Notes under the pieces: generated by a model | Database searches by the model: none | Told to the model about the DNA's origin: nothing | The model's input: only the letters and a program-made list of their open reading frames with translations | Origin: an uncultured Ruminococcus sp. | GTDB lineage: Bacteria > Bacillota > Clostridia > Oscillospirales > Ruminococcaceae | Assembly: GCF_937915125.1 (NCBI RefSeq) | Contig: NZ_CALDMP010000093.1 | Location: forward strand, 1 to 28,478 | Reading direction: 5' to 3' | DNA: 28,478 bases | Program-made: the position numbers and the translations under genes | Shown here: one piece after another, positions 14,846-23,606 of the stretch | How the letters are laid out: each line of letters begins with the position of its first letter | How positions within the stretch are numbered: the first letter of the stretch is position 1

Positions 14846-15722
14846 ACAGCGGCTGGAAGAACTGGCGGCAGCGGTGGAACAGCAGCTTCTGACCTATGTC
14901 CAGGTGACGCCGGAGACACAGCGGCAGGCAAAGGTAGTGGAAGCCATGCGTTATTCTCTGGAGGCAGGAGGCAAGCGGATCCGCCCGGTGCTGGTGCTGG
15001 AATTCTGCCGGCTCTGCGGCGGGACACAGGAACAGGCGATGGCAGCAGCTTGTGCCATTGAAATGATACATACCTTTTCTCTGATCCACGATGATCTACC
15101 CGAAATGGACAACGATGATTACCGCCGGGGCAGACTGTCTTGTCATAAGGCGTTCGGTCATGCGGTGGCATTGCAGGCAGGGGATGCACTCTCGGCGGCG
15201 GCATTCGAGGTACTGATCAATGACCCTGTGCTGGAATCATCAGTGAAGATACAGCTGCTCCATATTCTGGCGGAAATCACTGGCGCTGCCGGTATGATCG
15301 GCGGTCAGATCATGGATATGGCATTTGAGACCCGCAGTGATGTGACACTGGAGGAACAGGAGGCTATGTGTGCCGCAAAGACCGGTGCCCTGATTCGAGG
15401 CGCATGCCGTCTGGGATGCACAGCGGCAGGTGCTCCGGCAGAACAAATCGCTCTTGCAGATCAGTACGGCGCAAAGCTGGGACTGGCGTTCCAGATCGTG
15501 GATGATATTCTGGATGTGACCAGTACTTCTGAAGTGCTGGGAAAACCGGTGGGCAGTGATGCACAGGAGGGGAAAACGACCTTCGTGACCCTGTTGGGAC
15601 TGGAACAGGCACGTCAGAAAGCGGCTGTGCTGACAGAGGAAGCAAAGGCAATCCTGGCGCAGTTTCCGGATCATGCATTTTTGCTGGATCTGACGGAAGA
15701 GCTTTTGATGCGTGAAAAATAA
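14829..15722 (+). CDS. ispA: Polyprenyl (farnesyl/geranyl) diphosphate synthase
   Basis: This enzyme condenses isopentenyl diphosphate with allylic diphosphates to give geranyl and farnesyl diphosphate, the precursors of undecaprenyl carrier lipid. The 297-aa product carries GGKRIRP near 47-53 and the first aspartate-rich motif DDLPEMD at 88-94. It also has the Arg-Arg-Gly region, GQIMDMA, and the second motif DDILD at 225-229. The insertion type DDxxxxD is that of bacterial farnesyl synthases. AGGAGG at 14814-14819 supports ATG 14829. Its position upstream of dxs places two steps of isoprenoid synthesis together. Confidence 0.95.
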   Translation: MESKHKQRLEELAAAVEQQLLTYVQVTPETQRQAKVVEAMRYSLEAGGKRIRPVLVLEFCRLCGGTQEQAMAAACAIEMIHTFSLIHDDLPEMDNDDYRRGRLSCHKAFGHAVALQAGDALSAAAFEVLINDPVLESSVKIQLLHILAEITGAAGMIGGQIMDMAFETRSDVTLEEQEAMCAAKTGALIRGACRLGCTAAGAPAEQIALADQYGAKLGLAFQIVDDILDVTSTSEVLGKPVGSDAQEGKTTFVTLLGLEQARQKAAVLTEEAKAILAQFPDHAFLLDLTEELLMREK

Positions 15723-15771
15723 ATTAAAGGAGTGGAACCTGCGGCAAACAGAGGGCGCAGGAAATGAAAAA

Positions 15772-17682
15772 ATGGATCAGAAAAAATTGCCGGATCCCGG
15801 CGAATTGCTGCTGTCTCAGCTGCATTCTCCCAAGGATCTGAAAAAAATGACGCCGGCACAATGTCAGGTGCTCTGTCAGGAGATTCGAAGTCTCCTGGTG
15901 GAGACCATTTCGAAAACCGGCGGACATCTGGCTTCGAATCTCGGCTCCGTGGAACTGACGGTGGCAATGCACCGGGTGTTTTCTTCCCCGGATGATAAAT
16001 TTGTATGGGATGTGGGACACCAGTGTTATACCCATAAGATCCTCACGGGACGGATGCAACAGTTTTCCACCATCCGGCAGGAAAACGGTATTTCCGGTTT
16101 CCCGAAGCCGAAGGAATCCGAACACGACAGCTTTATCAGCGGGCATAGCAGTACTGCCATTTCCGTGGCGTGCGGTATTGCCGAGGGTATGCGACTGCAA
16201 GGTGACCGGGAACATTTTGCCATTGCTGTGGTAGGTGACGGTGCTATGACCGGCGGCCTTTCCTATGAGGGATTGAACAATGCCGGAAAATCCGGGAATA
16301 ATCTCATTGTGATCCTCAACGACAATGAGATGTCTATTTCCAGAAATGTGGGTGCACTGGCACGTTATCTGTCGTCCATGCGCAGCAGCGAGGGCTATGT
16401 CCGCACCAAAAAAGCGGTGGAACGCCGTCTGAACCGAACGGCTGTTATTGGTCCGTCTGTGGCAAAGGTCATCAAGAATTCCAAGAGCGTGGTGCGTGAG
16501 GCGCTGCTTCAATCGGCTACCATGTTCGAGGATTTCGGGTTTGTATACCTGGGACCTGTGGATGGGCATAATATTGAAGATCTGGAAGAAGTACTTCTGG
16601 CGGCAAAAGAGTATCACAAGCCGGTCTTTGTCCATGTACATACCGTCAAGGGCAAGGGCTATGCGCCGGCAGAGGAGAATCCCGACGAATACCACGGCAT
16701 TTCCAAATTTGACATAGAAACCGGCAACCCGGAGGTATCGGGGACAGATTCCTATTCCGATGTATTCGGCAAGGAACTGGTGTACCTGGCACAGCAGGAT
16801 CCCCGGATCTGCGCTGTGACGGCGGCAATGGAGCACGGCACAGGACTCCATCATTTTGCCCGGAGATTTCCGGGACGCTATTATGATGTGGGCATTGCCG
16901 AACAGCACGCAGTAACTTTTTCGGCGGCACTGGCGTCTACAGGGGAACTGCCTGTGTTTGCAGTGTATTCCTCATTCTTGCAGCGTGCCTATGACCAGTT
17001 GATGCATGATGTCGCCATCGGCGGTCTCCATGTGGTACTGGGTGTAGACCGTGCCGGCGTGGTTGGTGAGGACGGCGAGACCCATCACGGCTTATATGAC
17101 GTATCCTATCTGAGTACTGTGCCGGGTGCGGTGATGTATGCGCCGGCATGTTATGACGAGCTTCGTCTTTGTCTGCGCCGGGCACTGTATCGGGATAAGG
17201 GACTTGCTTGTGTGCGTTATCCCAGAGGTTCCGATAACAGCGTCTTTGACAAGAGTGCGCTGAATACGGAATATACCCATGTCTCCGGCACAAAAACCGA
17301 TGTGCTGTATATTTCCTATGGACGTGTCTATGACTATCTGTATCGTGCCAGCCGCCGCGCCAGAGAACAGGGAATGCCCTGCGATCTGCTGAAGCTGACT
17401 CGCATCTTTCCTTTGGCGGATGCCGTAGTGGAAATTGCCATGTCCTATGGGTATGTGGTATTTCTGGAAGAAGCATATTATTACGGTGGTATTTCCCAGT
17501 TGTTCGGCGATCTGCTGATGGAACGGGGATATACTGGCACTTACCGCCGCATTGCCCCCAAGCAGTATCTGACTCAGGCATCTATTGCCTCCCAGATGGA
17601 GACAATGGGGCTATCTGAAAATGCCATTTATCAGGATATGCAGCGTGTGTTCCAGGAGGAATCGCATCATGTCAAGGCTTGA
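15772..17682 (+). CDS. dxs: 1-deoxy-D-xylulose-5-phosphate synthase
   Basis: Dxs uses thiamine diphosphate to join pyruvate and glyceraldehyde 3-phosphate, the first step of the MEP isoprenoid pathway. The 636-aa product has the N-terminal GGHLASNLGSVELT, DVGHQCYTHKILTGR, the cofactor motif GDGAMTGG to NDN at 155-185, and the transketolase-type DRAGVVGEDGETHHG. Start choice is uncertain. ATG 15772 has a modest AGGA upstream and gives the usual length; a GTG at 15712 would overlap ispA by 11 bases and add 20 residues. A good AAAGGAG at 15726-15732 has no normal in-frame start behind it. The end overlaps tlyA by 14 bases. Confidence 0.93.
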   Translation: MDQKKLPDPGELLLSQLHSPKDLKKMTPAQCQVLCQEIRSLLVETISKTGGHLASNLGSVELTVAMHRVFSSPDDKFVWDVGHQCYTHKILTGRMQQFSTIRQENGISGFPKPKESEHDSFISGHSSTAISVACGIAEGMRLQGDREHFAIAVVGDGAMTGGLSYEGLNNAGKSGNNLIVILNDNEMSISRNVGALARYLSSMRSSEGYVRTKKAVERRLNRTAVIGPSVAKVIKNSKSVVREALLQSATMFEDFGFVYLGPVDGHNIEDLEEVLLAAKEYHKPVFVHVHTVKGKGYAPAEENPDEYHGISKFDIETGNPEVSGTDSYSDVFGKELVYLAQQDPRICAVTAAMEHGTGLHHFARRFPGRYYDVGIAEQHAVTFSAALASTGELPVFAVYSSFLQRAYDQLMHDVAIGGLHVVLGVDRAGVVGEDGETHHGLYDVSYLSTVPGAVMYAPACYDELRLCLRRALYRDKGLACVRYPRGSDNSVFDKSALNTEYTHVSGTKTDVLYISYGRVYDYLYRASRRAREQGMPCDLLKLTRIFPLADAVVEIAMSYGYVVFLEEAYYYGGISQLFGDLLMERGYTGTYRRIAPKQYLTQASIASQMETMGLSENAIYQDMQRVFQEESHHVKA

Positions 17683-18475
17683 TATTGCAGTGGTGCAGTG
17701 CGGACTTGCACCCAGCCGTCAGCGTGCCAAGGTACTAATTCAGAACAGACAGATTCTGGTAAACGGCAAGGTCTGCACCAAGCCGGCGTTTTCAGTGACG
17801 GATACAGATCAGCTGACCATGGAGGGAACGGATATTCCCTTTGTGGGCAGAGGCGGCTTAAAGCTAGAGCACGCCATACAGACCATGCAGTGGAAACTGG
17901 ATGGTCTGGTCTGTATGGATATCGGTGCGTCTACCGGCGGTTTCACAGACTGTATGTTACAGCACGGTGCTGCAAAGGTCTATGCAGTGGATGTGGGACA
18001 CGATCAGCTTGCTCCGTCTCTCCGGGAAGATCCACGTGTGGTGAACTGGGAGGGGACGGATATCCGGCAGGTTCGCCCGGAACAATTGGAAGAACCGATT
18101 GACTTTTTTTCCGTGGATGTGTCCTTTATTTCTCTGCATCATGTACTTCCGGCGGCGGTTTCCTTTCTGAAACCCGGCGGCAGGGCTGTAATTCTCATTA
18201 AGCCCCAGTTTGAAGCCGGCAGGGAAAATATCGGGAAAAATGGGCTGGTACTGTCTCAGAAGGTGCATTGCCGGGTGCTGGCGGAAATGACAGAATTGTT
18301 CCGGCAACTGGGATTGGCAGTGCAGCTGCTGTGTCCTTCGCCCATTCAGGGCGGTTCGGGCAATGTGGAATATCTTGCGGCAGTGGAAAAAGGGGCAGCA
18401 GAGACAGTGCTGCCGGATATTGCAGAATTGGCAGCGGCTGCATTTGCAGCGGCGAAAAAGGAGAAAACAGGATGA
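17669..18475 (+). CDS. tlyA: TlyA-family rRNA 2'-O-methyltransferase / hemolysin-A-like protein
   Basis: TlyA-type proteins methylate ribose 2'-OH groups in 16S and 23S rRNA; the hemolysin label is historical. The 268-aa product has an N-terminal S4 RNA-binding domain (about 1-60, RLDIAVVQ..RQRAKVLIQ..LVNG). It is followed by a FtsJ-like methyltransferase domain with VGRGGLKLE, the SAM motif DIGASTGGFTDCML, DVSFISL and LIKPQFE. AGGAGG at 17654-17659 supports ATG 17669. The tlyA-nadK-argR-recN order is common in Firmicutes. It overlaps nadK by ATGA. Confidence 0.93.
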   Translation: MSRLDIAVVQCGLAPSRQRAKVLIQNRQILVNGKVCTKPAFSVTDTDQLTMEGTDIPFVGRGGLKLEHAIQTMQWKLDGLVCMDIGASTGGFTDCMLQHGAAKVYAVDVGHDQLAPSLREDPRVVNWEGTDIRQVRPEQLEEPIDFFSVDVSFISLHHVLPAAVSFLKPGGRAVILIKPQFEAGRENIGKNGLVLSQKVHCRVLAEMTELFRQLGLAVQLLCPSPIQGGSGNVEYLAAVEKGAAETVLPDIAELAAAAFAAAKKEKTG

Positions 18476-19344
18476 AAGTGGTGTTATTCCATCATTTGCA
18501 AAGGGGCAATGCTGCCCAGGTGGCACGGCATGTGTGCCAGGCACTGCATCGTAACCGCATGGAGGTCTGGGCAGACCCGAAGTGTCTGGAATTGTTCGAG
18601 GATATGCCCTTTGTGTGCTATGCACCTTTTCTGGAGGCAATCCGGGATGCTGACGTGGCAATTGCCATCGGCGGTGACGGAACGATTCTGCACTGCGCAC
18701 GGCATGTGGTGGGAACTACGGCAAAGCTGTTGGGGATCAACACCGGACGGCTGGGATTTCTGGCGTCTATGGAACCGGATCAGATCGGAGAAGTGGCACG
18801 ACTGCAAACGGGGGATTACCGGGTATCCAGGCGGATGCTTCTTCAGGGAAAGGTGCTGGACGCTTCCGGAAAATGCATCCGGGAGATGACAGCGCTCAAT
18901 GACATTGTCATTTCCCGGAATTTTTCCCGGGTGGCAGAGTTTACGGTCTCCCGGAACAATGTGGTGCTGGGTGAATACCGTGCGGACGGTATTATTTTCA
19001 GTACGCCCACAGGCTCCACGGCGTATGCCCTGTCTGCGGGAGGACCTATCATTGAACCGGAATTTTCCTGTATTGAAATGAATGTGATCTGTCCCCATGC
19101 CCTTTCTGCACGTCCCATTTTATTTTCTCCTCACAACGATCTGCAAGTTAATTGTCGGCTGCGGGGAGAACAGGATGTCTATCTCTGTGTGGACGGAGAA
19201 AAGCCGGCGGCGTTTTTGTCGTCCCATACGCTGGAGATTTCCGGTTCAGCCCAGACGCTGGATATTCTGGATCTGAGCGGAAATACGTTTTTTGACTCTC
19301 TGAGCCGGAAAATGATGCAGTCTCTGAAAGATGGAAGATCGTGA
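18472..19344 (+). CDS. nadK: NAD kinase
   Basis: This cytosolic kinase phosphorylates NAD to NADP. The 290-aa product contains the catalytic GGDGT at 67-71, GINTGRLGFL, ALNDIVI and PTGSTAYALSAGGP, which together define the ppnK family. Length is normal. AAAAAGGAG upstream at about 18455-18463 supports ATG 18472, which overlaps the tlyA stop. The stop lies eight bases before argR, so the genes are almost certainly co-transcribed. NADPH is required for the second MEP-pathway step, although no specific link to dxs is implied. Confidence 0.95.
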   Translation: MKVVLFHHLQRGNAAQVARHVCQALHRNRMEVWADPKCLELFEDMPFVCYAPFLEAIRDADVAIAIGGDGTILHCARHVVGTTAKLLGINTGRLGFLASMEPDQIGEVARLQTGDYRVSRRMLLQGKVLDASGKCIREMTALNDIVISRNFSRVAEFTVSRNNVVLGEYRADGIIFSTPTGSTAYALSAGGPIIEPEFSCIEMNVICPHALSARPILFSPHNDLQVNCRLRGEQDVYLCVDGEKPAAFLSSHTLEISGSAQTLDILDLSGNTFFDSLSRKMMQSLKDGRS

Positions 19345-19352
19345 GGTGTGCC

Positions 19353-19799
19353 ATGAAAAAAGAACGGCAGGATGCCATTTTGGCGTTGATTGCAAAAGAG
19401 GAGATACCTACCCAGGAAGTACTGCGGGATCGCATGGCGGCGCTGGGATTTGAAGTGACTCAGGCAACGCTGTCGAGAGATATGCGTGAGCTGAAGCTGA
19501 CCAAGGAACGGCGCAACGGCAGGCGTGCTTGCTATACAGCGCCAGCGCGGCAGGGAATTACCGGGAGCATCTGGCAGGGTGCTGCGCTGCGGACGGACTA
19601 TGCCGGAAACACGGCAGTGATCCACTGCCGTACCGGTACAGCACAGGCAGTTGCAGCGGCGCTGGATGCCATGCATCGGGAAGATGTGGTGGGCACCATT
19701 GCCGGAGATGATACCATATTTGTGCTGCTGCGCACGGAAGCACTGGCACGGGAATTTGCACTTTCTTTTGCAAAACTCATGGAAACGGGAGGATTTTAA
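19353..19799 (+). CDS. argR: Arginine repressor ArgR/AhrC
   Basis: ArgR is a hexameric, arginine-responsive regulator of arginine biosynthesis and catabolism. The 148-aa product has an N-terminal winged helix with the recognition segment TQATLSRDMRELKLTK (about 36-51) and a C-terminal oligomerisation and arginine-binding domain with VGTIAGDDTIFVLLR, where the double Asp contacts arginine. GAGG at 19343-19346 supports ATG 19353; an in-frame GTG at 19341 is less likely. Its place between nadK and recN is the conserved Firmicutes arrangement. Its stop is directly followed by the recN ATG. Confidence 0.94.
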   Translation: MKKERQDAILALIAKEEIPTQEVLRDRMAALGFEVTQATLSRDMRELKLTKERRNGRRACYTAPARQGITGSIWQGAALRTDYAGNTAVIHCRTGTAQAVAAALDAMHREDVVGTIAGDDTIFVLLRTEALAREFALSFAKLMETGGF

Positions 19800-21503
19800 A
19801 TGCTAGCGGAGCTGGAAATTGAAAATTTGGCAGTCATTGCCCATGCAAGGATTCCGTTTTCGCCCCATCTGAATGTGTTTACCGGCGAAACCGGTGCCGG
19901 AAAGTCCATTCTCATTCACGGTATTCATGCTGTTCTGGGACAGCGTGTCACAAGGGATATTGTGCGGACAGGCTGCAAAAAAGCGGTGGTCACTGCGCTG
20001 TTTACCCATCTGGATGCGGCAGTCTGTGCACGGCTGGATGCGCTGTCTATTTCTCATGAGGATGATGAACTGCTGCTGACACGGGAAATCGCCGCAGACG
20101 GCGGCAGTGCCGCACGGGTCAATGGGCACACCACCACAGTATCTGTGCTGCGTGAGATCGGGGATGCACTCATTACCATTCACGGTCAGCATGACAATCA
20201 GGTGCTCTTGTCTCCGGAATGCCATTTGCAGATTCTGGATGCTTTCGGCGGTGATGATACGCTGCTGCAGCAGTATCAAGAGACGTTCCGGAATTTGCAG
20301 CAGACGGCAAAGCGGCTGAATCAGCTTGTGAAACAGGAACAGGAAAGAGCCCATCGTCGGCAGCAGCTGAAAGAACTGGTGGCAGAGGTGGACGACCTGG
20401 GGCTGGAGATCGGCGAGGAGGAGACATTGGAGGAGGAACTGAACATTTTGCAGAATGCTGAGAGCATTGCATCGGCACTGCAAAATGCGGCTGATGCTCT
20501 GGATGGTGCCGATGCAGATGTGTCAGCGGTGATGCTGACAGATGCCGCCGCCGATGAACTCTCAGCATTTTCAGAACTGCGTGCGGATTTTGCCGCCCTG
20601 GGAGAACGCCTAACCACTGCCGGTATTGAACTGGGGGATATTGCGGCAGAATGCCGCAGTTTGCAGGAACAGATGGATCTGGATCCACAGCGGTATGCCC
20701 AGGTGCAGAAGCGGATGCAGGAGATTCGCCGTATCTGCCGGGAATATCAGTGCACCGGGGACGAGCTGGTGGAGCAGCGGGAACTGGCGGAACAGGAACT
20801 GGAGCAGATGCAGAGCGATACCGAGGAAATCGCCGCACTGCGCCGGGAAAAGGCACAGCTTTTGGAGACAGTCTCTGCACAGGCGAAGGCGTTGTCGGAA
20901 TACCGCACGAAAACATTGGAGCGTTTTGTGACAGAGGTAACTGCACAGCTGGAATTTCTCAATATGCCAAATGTGGTTCTGGTGGGAAAGCATGCCACTG
21001 GAAAACTTACCATTCACGGCATGGACAGCCTGGAATTTCTCATTTCCGCAAACCGCGGGGAAGAACCTCGTCCCCTGGCACGGATTGCATCGGGCGGTGA
21101 GTTGTCCCGTATTATGCTGGCACTGAAATGTGTCATTGCCGATCGGGACAGCATTCCCACGCTTATTTTTGATGAGGTGGATACTGGCGTCAGTGGTAAG
21201 GCTGCCCAGAAAATCGGCATGAAATTACAGGAAGTGGGACGAATCCGGCAGGTGCTCTGCGTGACGCACTTGTCCCAGATTGCCGTTATGGCAGACCATC
21301 ATCTCATGATCGAAAAGCAGACGGAATGCGGCAGGACGGAGACCCATGTCATGCCCCTGGATGCCGATGGGCGTGTCCATGAAATTGCTCGGATTATGGG
21401 CGGCGACGATCCCAGTGAACTTCTGCTGCAATCGGCACAGGAGGAACTGGAACGCTGGCAGACAGACGGACTGCCGGAAAGTGCAGGTGAACAGGGAACA
21501 TGA
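19800..21503 (+). CDS. recN: DNA repair protein RecN
   Basis: RecN is an SMC-like ATPase that gathers and holds DNA ends during double-strand break repair. The 567-aa product has Walker A GETGAGKS around Lys35, a long central Glu/Gln/Leu-rich coiled coil (about 150-380), the ABC signature SGGELSRIMLALK and Walker B LIFDEVDTGVSG. A VTHLSQIA switch segment follows. Length is usual. The GGGAGG site at 19787-19792 is inside the argR end. In many spore formers recN is followed by spoIVB and spo0A; here recQ follows with ATGA overlap. Confidence 0.96.
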   Translation: MLAELEIENLAVIAHARIPFSPHLNVFTGETGAGKSILIHGIHAVLGQRVTRDIVRTGCKKAVVTALFTHLDAAVCARLDALSISHEDDELLLTREIAADGGSAARVNGHTTTVSVLREIGDALITIHGQHDNQVLLSPECHLQILDAFGGDDTLLQQYQETFRNLQQTAKRLNQLVKQEQERAHRRQQLKELVAEVDDLGLEIGEEETLEEELNILQNAESIASALQNAADALDGADADVSAVMLTDAAADELSAFSELRADFAALGERLTTAGIELGDIAAECRSLQEQMDLDPQRYAQVQKRMQEIRRICREYQCTGDELVEQRELAEQELEQMQSDTEEIAALRREKAQLLETVSAQAKALSEYRTKTLERFVTEVTAQLEFLNMPNVVLVGKHATGKLTIHGMDSLEFLISANRGEEPRPLARIASGGELSRIMLALKCVIADRDSIPTLIFDEVDTGVSGKAAQKIGMKLQEVGRIRQVLCVTHLSQIAVMADHHLMIEKQTECGRTETHVMPLDADGRVHEIARIMGGDDPSELLLQSAQEELERWQTDGLPESAGEQGT

Positions 21504-23359
21504 TGGAGCCGGAGGCATTATTACAGCAATATTTCGGACATGCGTCTTTTCGTACAGGACAGAAAAAGGCAATTGATGCTATTTTGCAAGGCAGAGATGT
21601 GCTGGCTGTCATGCCCACTGGTGCCGGAAAATCTGTCTGCTATCAAATCTCTGCACTGCTTCTGCCGGGAATCACCATTGTCATATCGCCCTTGATTTCC
21701 CTGATGAAAGATCAGGTGGAGGCACTGCATCAGGTGGGTATTCCGGCGGCGTATGTAAACAGCAGCATTTCCTCTGAGGAATTTCATATGACCATGCAGC
21801 TGGCGCAGCAGGGGAAGTACAAGATCCTCTATGTTGCTCCGGAACGCCTTATGACGGATAGTTTTCTCTGGCTGGCGGAACGAGTGCAGATCAGTATGGT
21901 TGCAGTGGACGAAGCCCACTGCGTTTCTCAGTGGGGACAGGATTTTCGACAGAGTTATCTGGATATACCGATGTTTGTCCAACAGCTGCCCCGGCGTCCC
22001 ATCTGCACAGCGTTTACGGCAACGGCAACGGTACAGGTAGAACGGGATATTGCTGAGATCCTGCAGTTGCAAAATCCAGAGATGATCAAGACTGGCTTTG
22101 ACCGGAAAAATCTGTTCTTCGGCGTGCGGCGACCTAGTAACAAAACGGCAGAACTACTGGAACTACTGAAAGAAAATTCTGGAAAAAGCGGCGTTGTCTA
22201 TTGTTCCACCCGGAAGGCAGTGGAGGAGGTATGCGATGCCGTCTGTGATGCAGGATATGGGGCAACACGCTATCATGCCGGGCTTTCTGACAGAGAACGT
22301 GGGCAGAATCAGGAGGATTTCCTCTATGACCGAAAGCCCATTATGGTGGCGACCAATGCTTTCGGCATGGGCATTGACAAGTCTAACGTGTCCTTTGTCA
22401 TTCATTTCAACATGCCTAAGGATCTGGAAAGCTATTACCAGGAGGCAGGGCGTGCCGGGCGGGATGGAGAGCCGGCGCAGTGTATTCTGTTGTACAGCGG
22501 AAAAGACGTGCGCACCAATACATTTTTAATTGAACGCAGCCGGGAGACCATGGATGTGGAGGATGATGCGCTCCGGGAATTTCTCATTGAAAAGAGTAAG
22601 GAACGGCTGAAGCAAATGACTTTCTATGCCACCTCTACCAGCTGTCTGCGCCATCGGATGCTAAGGTATTTCGGAGAAAATTCACCGGAAAGCTGCGGAA
22701 ATTGTTCCTGCTGCCAGACCAATTACAAAGAAGAGGACGCTACCCTGGAGGCAAAGAAGATTCTTTCCTGCGTGTATCGTGCCCAGAAAAGCGGCTATCA
22801 TCTCAGCCGTACCATGGCAGCAGATGTGCTCATCGGCAGCAAAAAGGAAGTTGTTCTGCGGATGCGGTTGGATCAGCTGTCAACTTATGGAATTATTGAC
22901 AAAATGTCCCATCGGGAAGTGGTACAGCTGATGGATGAGCTGATCCAGCGGGAAGATCTTGCGCTGCGGCAATTCAAGGATTATCAGGAGCTGGCACTGA
23001 CTGCCGGGTCGGTGGAGATTATCCGGGATCAGAAACAGGTGACACGGCGTGTGCCCATTGTCCGGGAAAAATTGGCGGCGCCTGCAGGAACGACAGATCC
23101 CACTATGACGGCAGAGGACAATACGCTCTTTCAGAAGCTGCGTGAAATGCGGACGCAGCTCGCCAAAAACGAGGGTGTACCGCCGTATTTTATTTTCGCA
23201 GATGCCACGCTCCGGGATATGTGCCGGAAGAAACCCCATACCATGGGCGAAATGCGGCAGGTGTCCGGTGTGGGTGTGATCAAGGCGCAGAAGTATGGAA
23301 AAAAGTTTTTAGGTGTGATTGCTGGACACCTGGAGGGTTCTATGGTCGGGAATTCGTGA
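21500..23359 (+). CDS. recQ: ATP-dependent DNA helicase RecQ
   Basis: RecQ is a 3'-to-5' helicase that processes recombination intermediates and stalled forks. The 619-aa product starts with the RecQ-specific FGHASFRTGQKKAI, then Walker A MPTGAGKS (Lys44), DEAHCVSQWGQDFRQSY and motif VI GRAGRDG. The zinc-binding cluster (CLRHRM..CGNCSCC) and the RQC region follow. A C-terminal HRDC domain (about 530-605, LREMRTQLAKNEGVPPYFIF) makes it the full-length type. It overlaps recN by four bases, suggesting a joint repair operon. The 120 bases after its stop hold no clear terminator: a 7-bp TTTCCGC/GCGGAAA stem at 23368-23400 lacks a T run. Confidence 0.95.
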   Translation: MMEPEALLQQYFGHASFRTGQKKAIDAILQGRDVLAVMPTGAGKSVCYQISALLLPGITIVISPLISLMKDQVEALHQVGIPAAYVNSSISSEEFHMTMQLAQQGKYKILYVAPERLMTDSFLWLAERVQISMVAVDEAHCVSQWGQDFRQSYLDIPMFVQQLPRRPICTAFTATATVQVERDIAEILQLQNPEMIKTGFDRKNLFFGVRRPSNKTAELLELLKENSGKSGVVYCSTRKAVEEVCDAVCDAGYGATRYHAGLSDRERGQNQEDFLYDRKPIMVATNAFGMGIDKSNVSFVIHFNMPKDLESYYQEAGRAGRDGEPAQCILLYSGKDVRTNTFLIERSRETMDVEDDALREFLIEKSKERLKQMTFYATSTSCLRHRMLRYFGENSPESCGNCSCCQTNYKEEDATLEAKKILSCVYRAQKSGYHLSRTMAADVLIGSKKEVVLRMRLDQLSTYGIIDKMSHREVVQLMDELIQREDLALRQFKDYQELALTAGSVEIIRDQKQVTRRVPIVREKLAAPAGTTDPTMTAEDNTLFQKLREMRTQLAKNEGVPPYFIFADATLRDMCRKKPHTMGEMRQVSGVGVIKAQKYGKKFLGVIAGHLEGSMVGNS

Positions 23360-23479
23360 TGATCGGATTTCCGCTTTGTGAAGAAAAATTCCGGCGGAAA
23401 AGTCATCTTGCATGAAAACTTTGGAATCATTTGTTTTTTTTCGGTTTCCGTTATAAAATCTGAATTATACAAATCTGGC

Positions 23480-23508
23480 TTGACATGGCAAACTTTTTCT
23501 GCTATAAT
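23480..23508 (+). promoter_or_regulatory. Consensus sigma-A promoter of the ATP-grasp operon
   Basis: TTGACA at 23480-23485, a 17-base spacer and TATAAT at 23503-23508 match the vegetative consensus exactly. It lies about 100 bases upstream of the ATP-grasp gene. Such a strong promoter implies high basal transcription, or control acting after initiation. Confidence 0.93.
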
Positions 23509-23533
23509 AATGCTATCAAAATACTGGTTTAGC

Positions 23534-23573
23534 AAAGGTGCTTCTTTCCAAGAAAGAGGCGCCTTTTTGTTTT
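23534..23573 (+). terminator. Intrinsic terminator/attenuator in the ATP-grasp operon leader
   Basis: The arm 23534-23547 (AAAGGTGCTTCTTT) pairs with 23553-23566 over 14 positions with two G-T wobbles and a five-base loop, and the T-rich run TTTTTGTTTT begins within the arm's end. It is downstream of the consensus promoter, starting about 20 bases after the expected transcription start. An outer pairing of TACTGGTT (23522-23529) with AACCGGTA (23578-23585) encloses the hairpin. The genes downstream are therefore likely controlled by read-through. Confidence 0.82.
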
Positions 23574-23606
23574 ATGGAACCGGTAAGTCTAAGGAAGTGA
23601 CCTGAT

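Noticed and set aside
15724..16908. Antisense open frame (394 codons) opposite dxs
   Set aside because: It is fully contained in the reverse strand of a well-supported gene and resembles no protein family.
23368..23400. Terminator for recQ (TTTCCGC/GCGGAAA)
   Set aside because: The stem is 7 bp with a 19-base loop and no following T run.
23431..23457. Second promoter TTGTTT with TATAAA before the ATP-grasp operon
   Set aside because: The spacer is 15 bases and the -35 is weak; the consensus promoter at 23480-23508 is sufficient.
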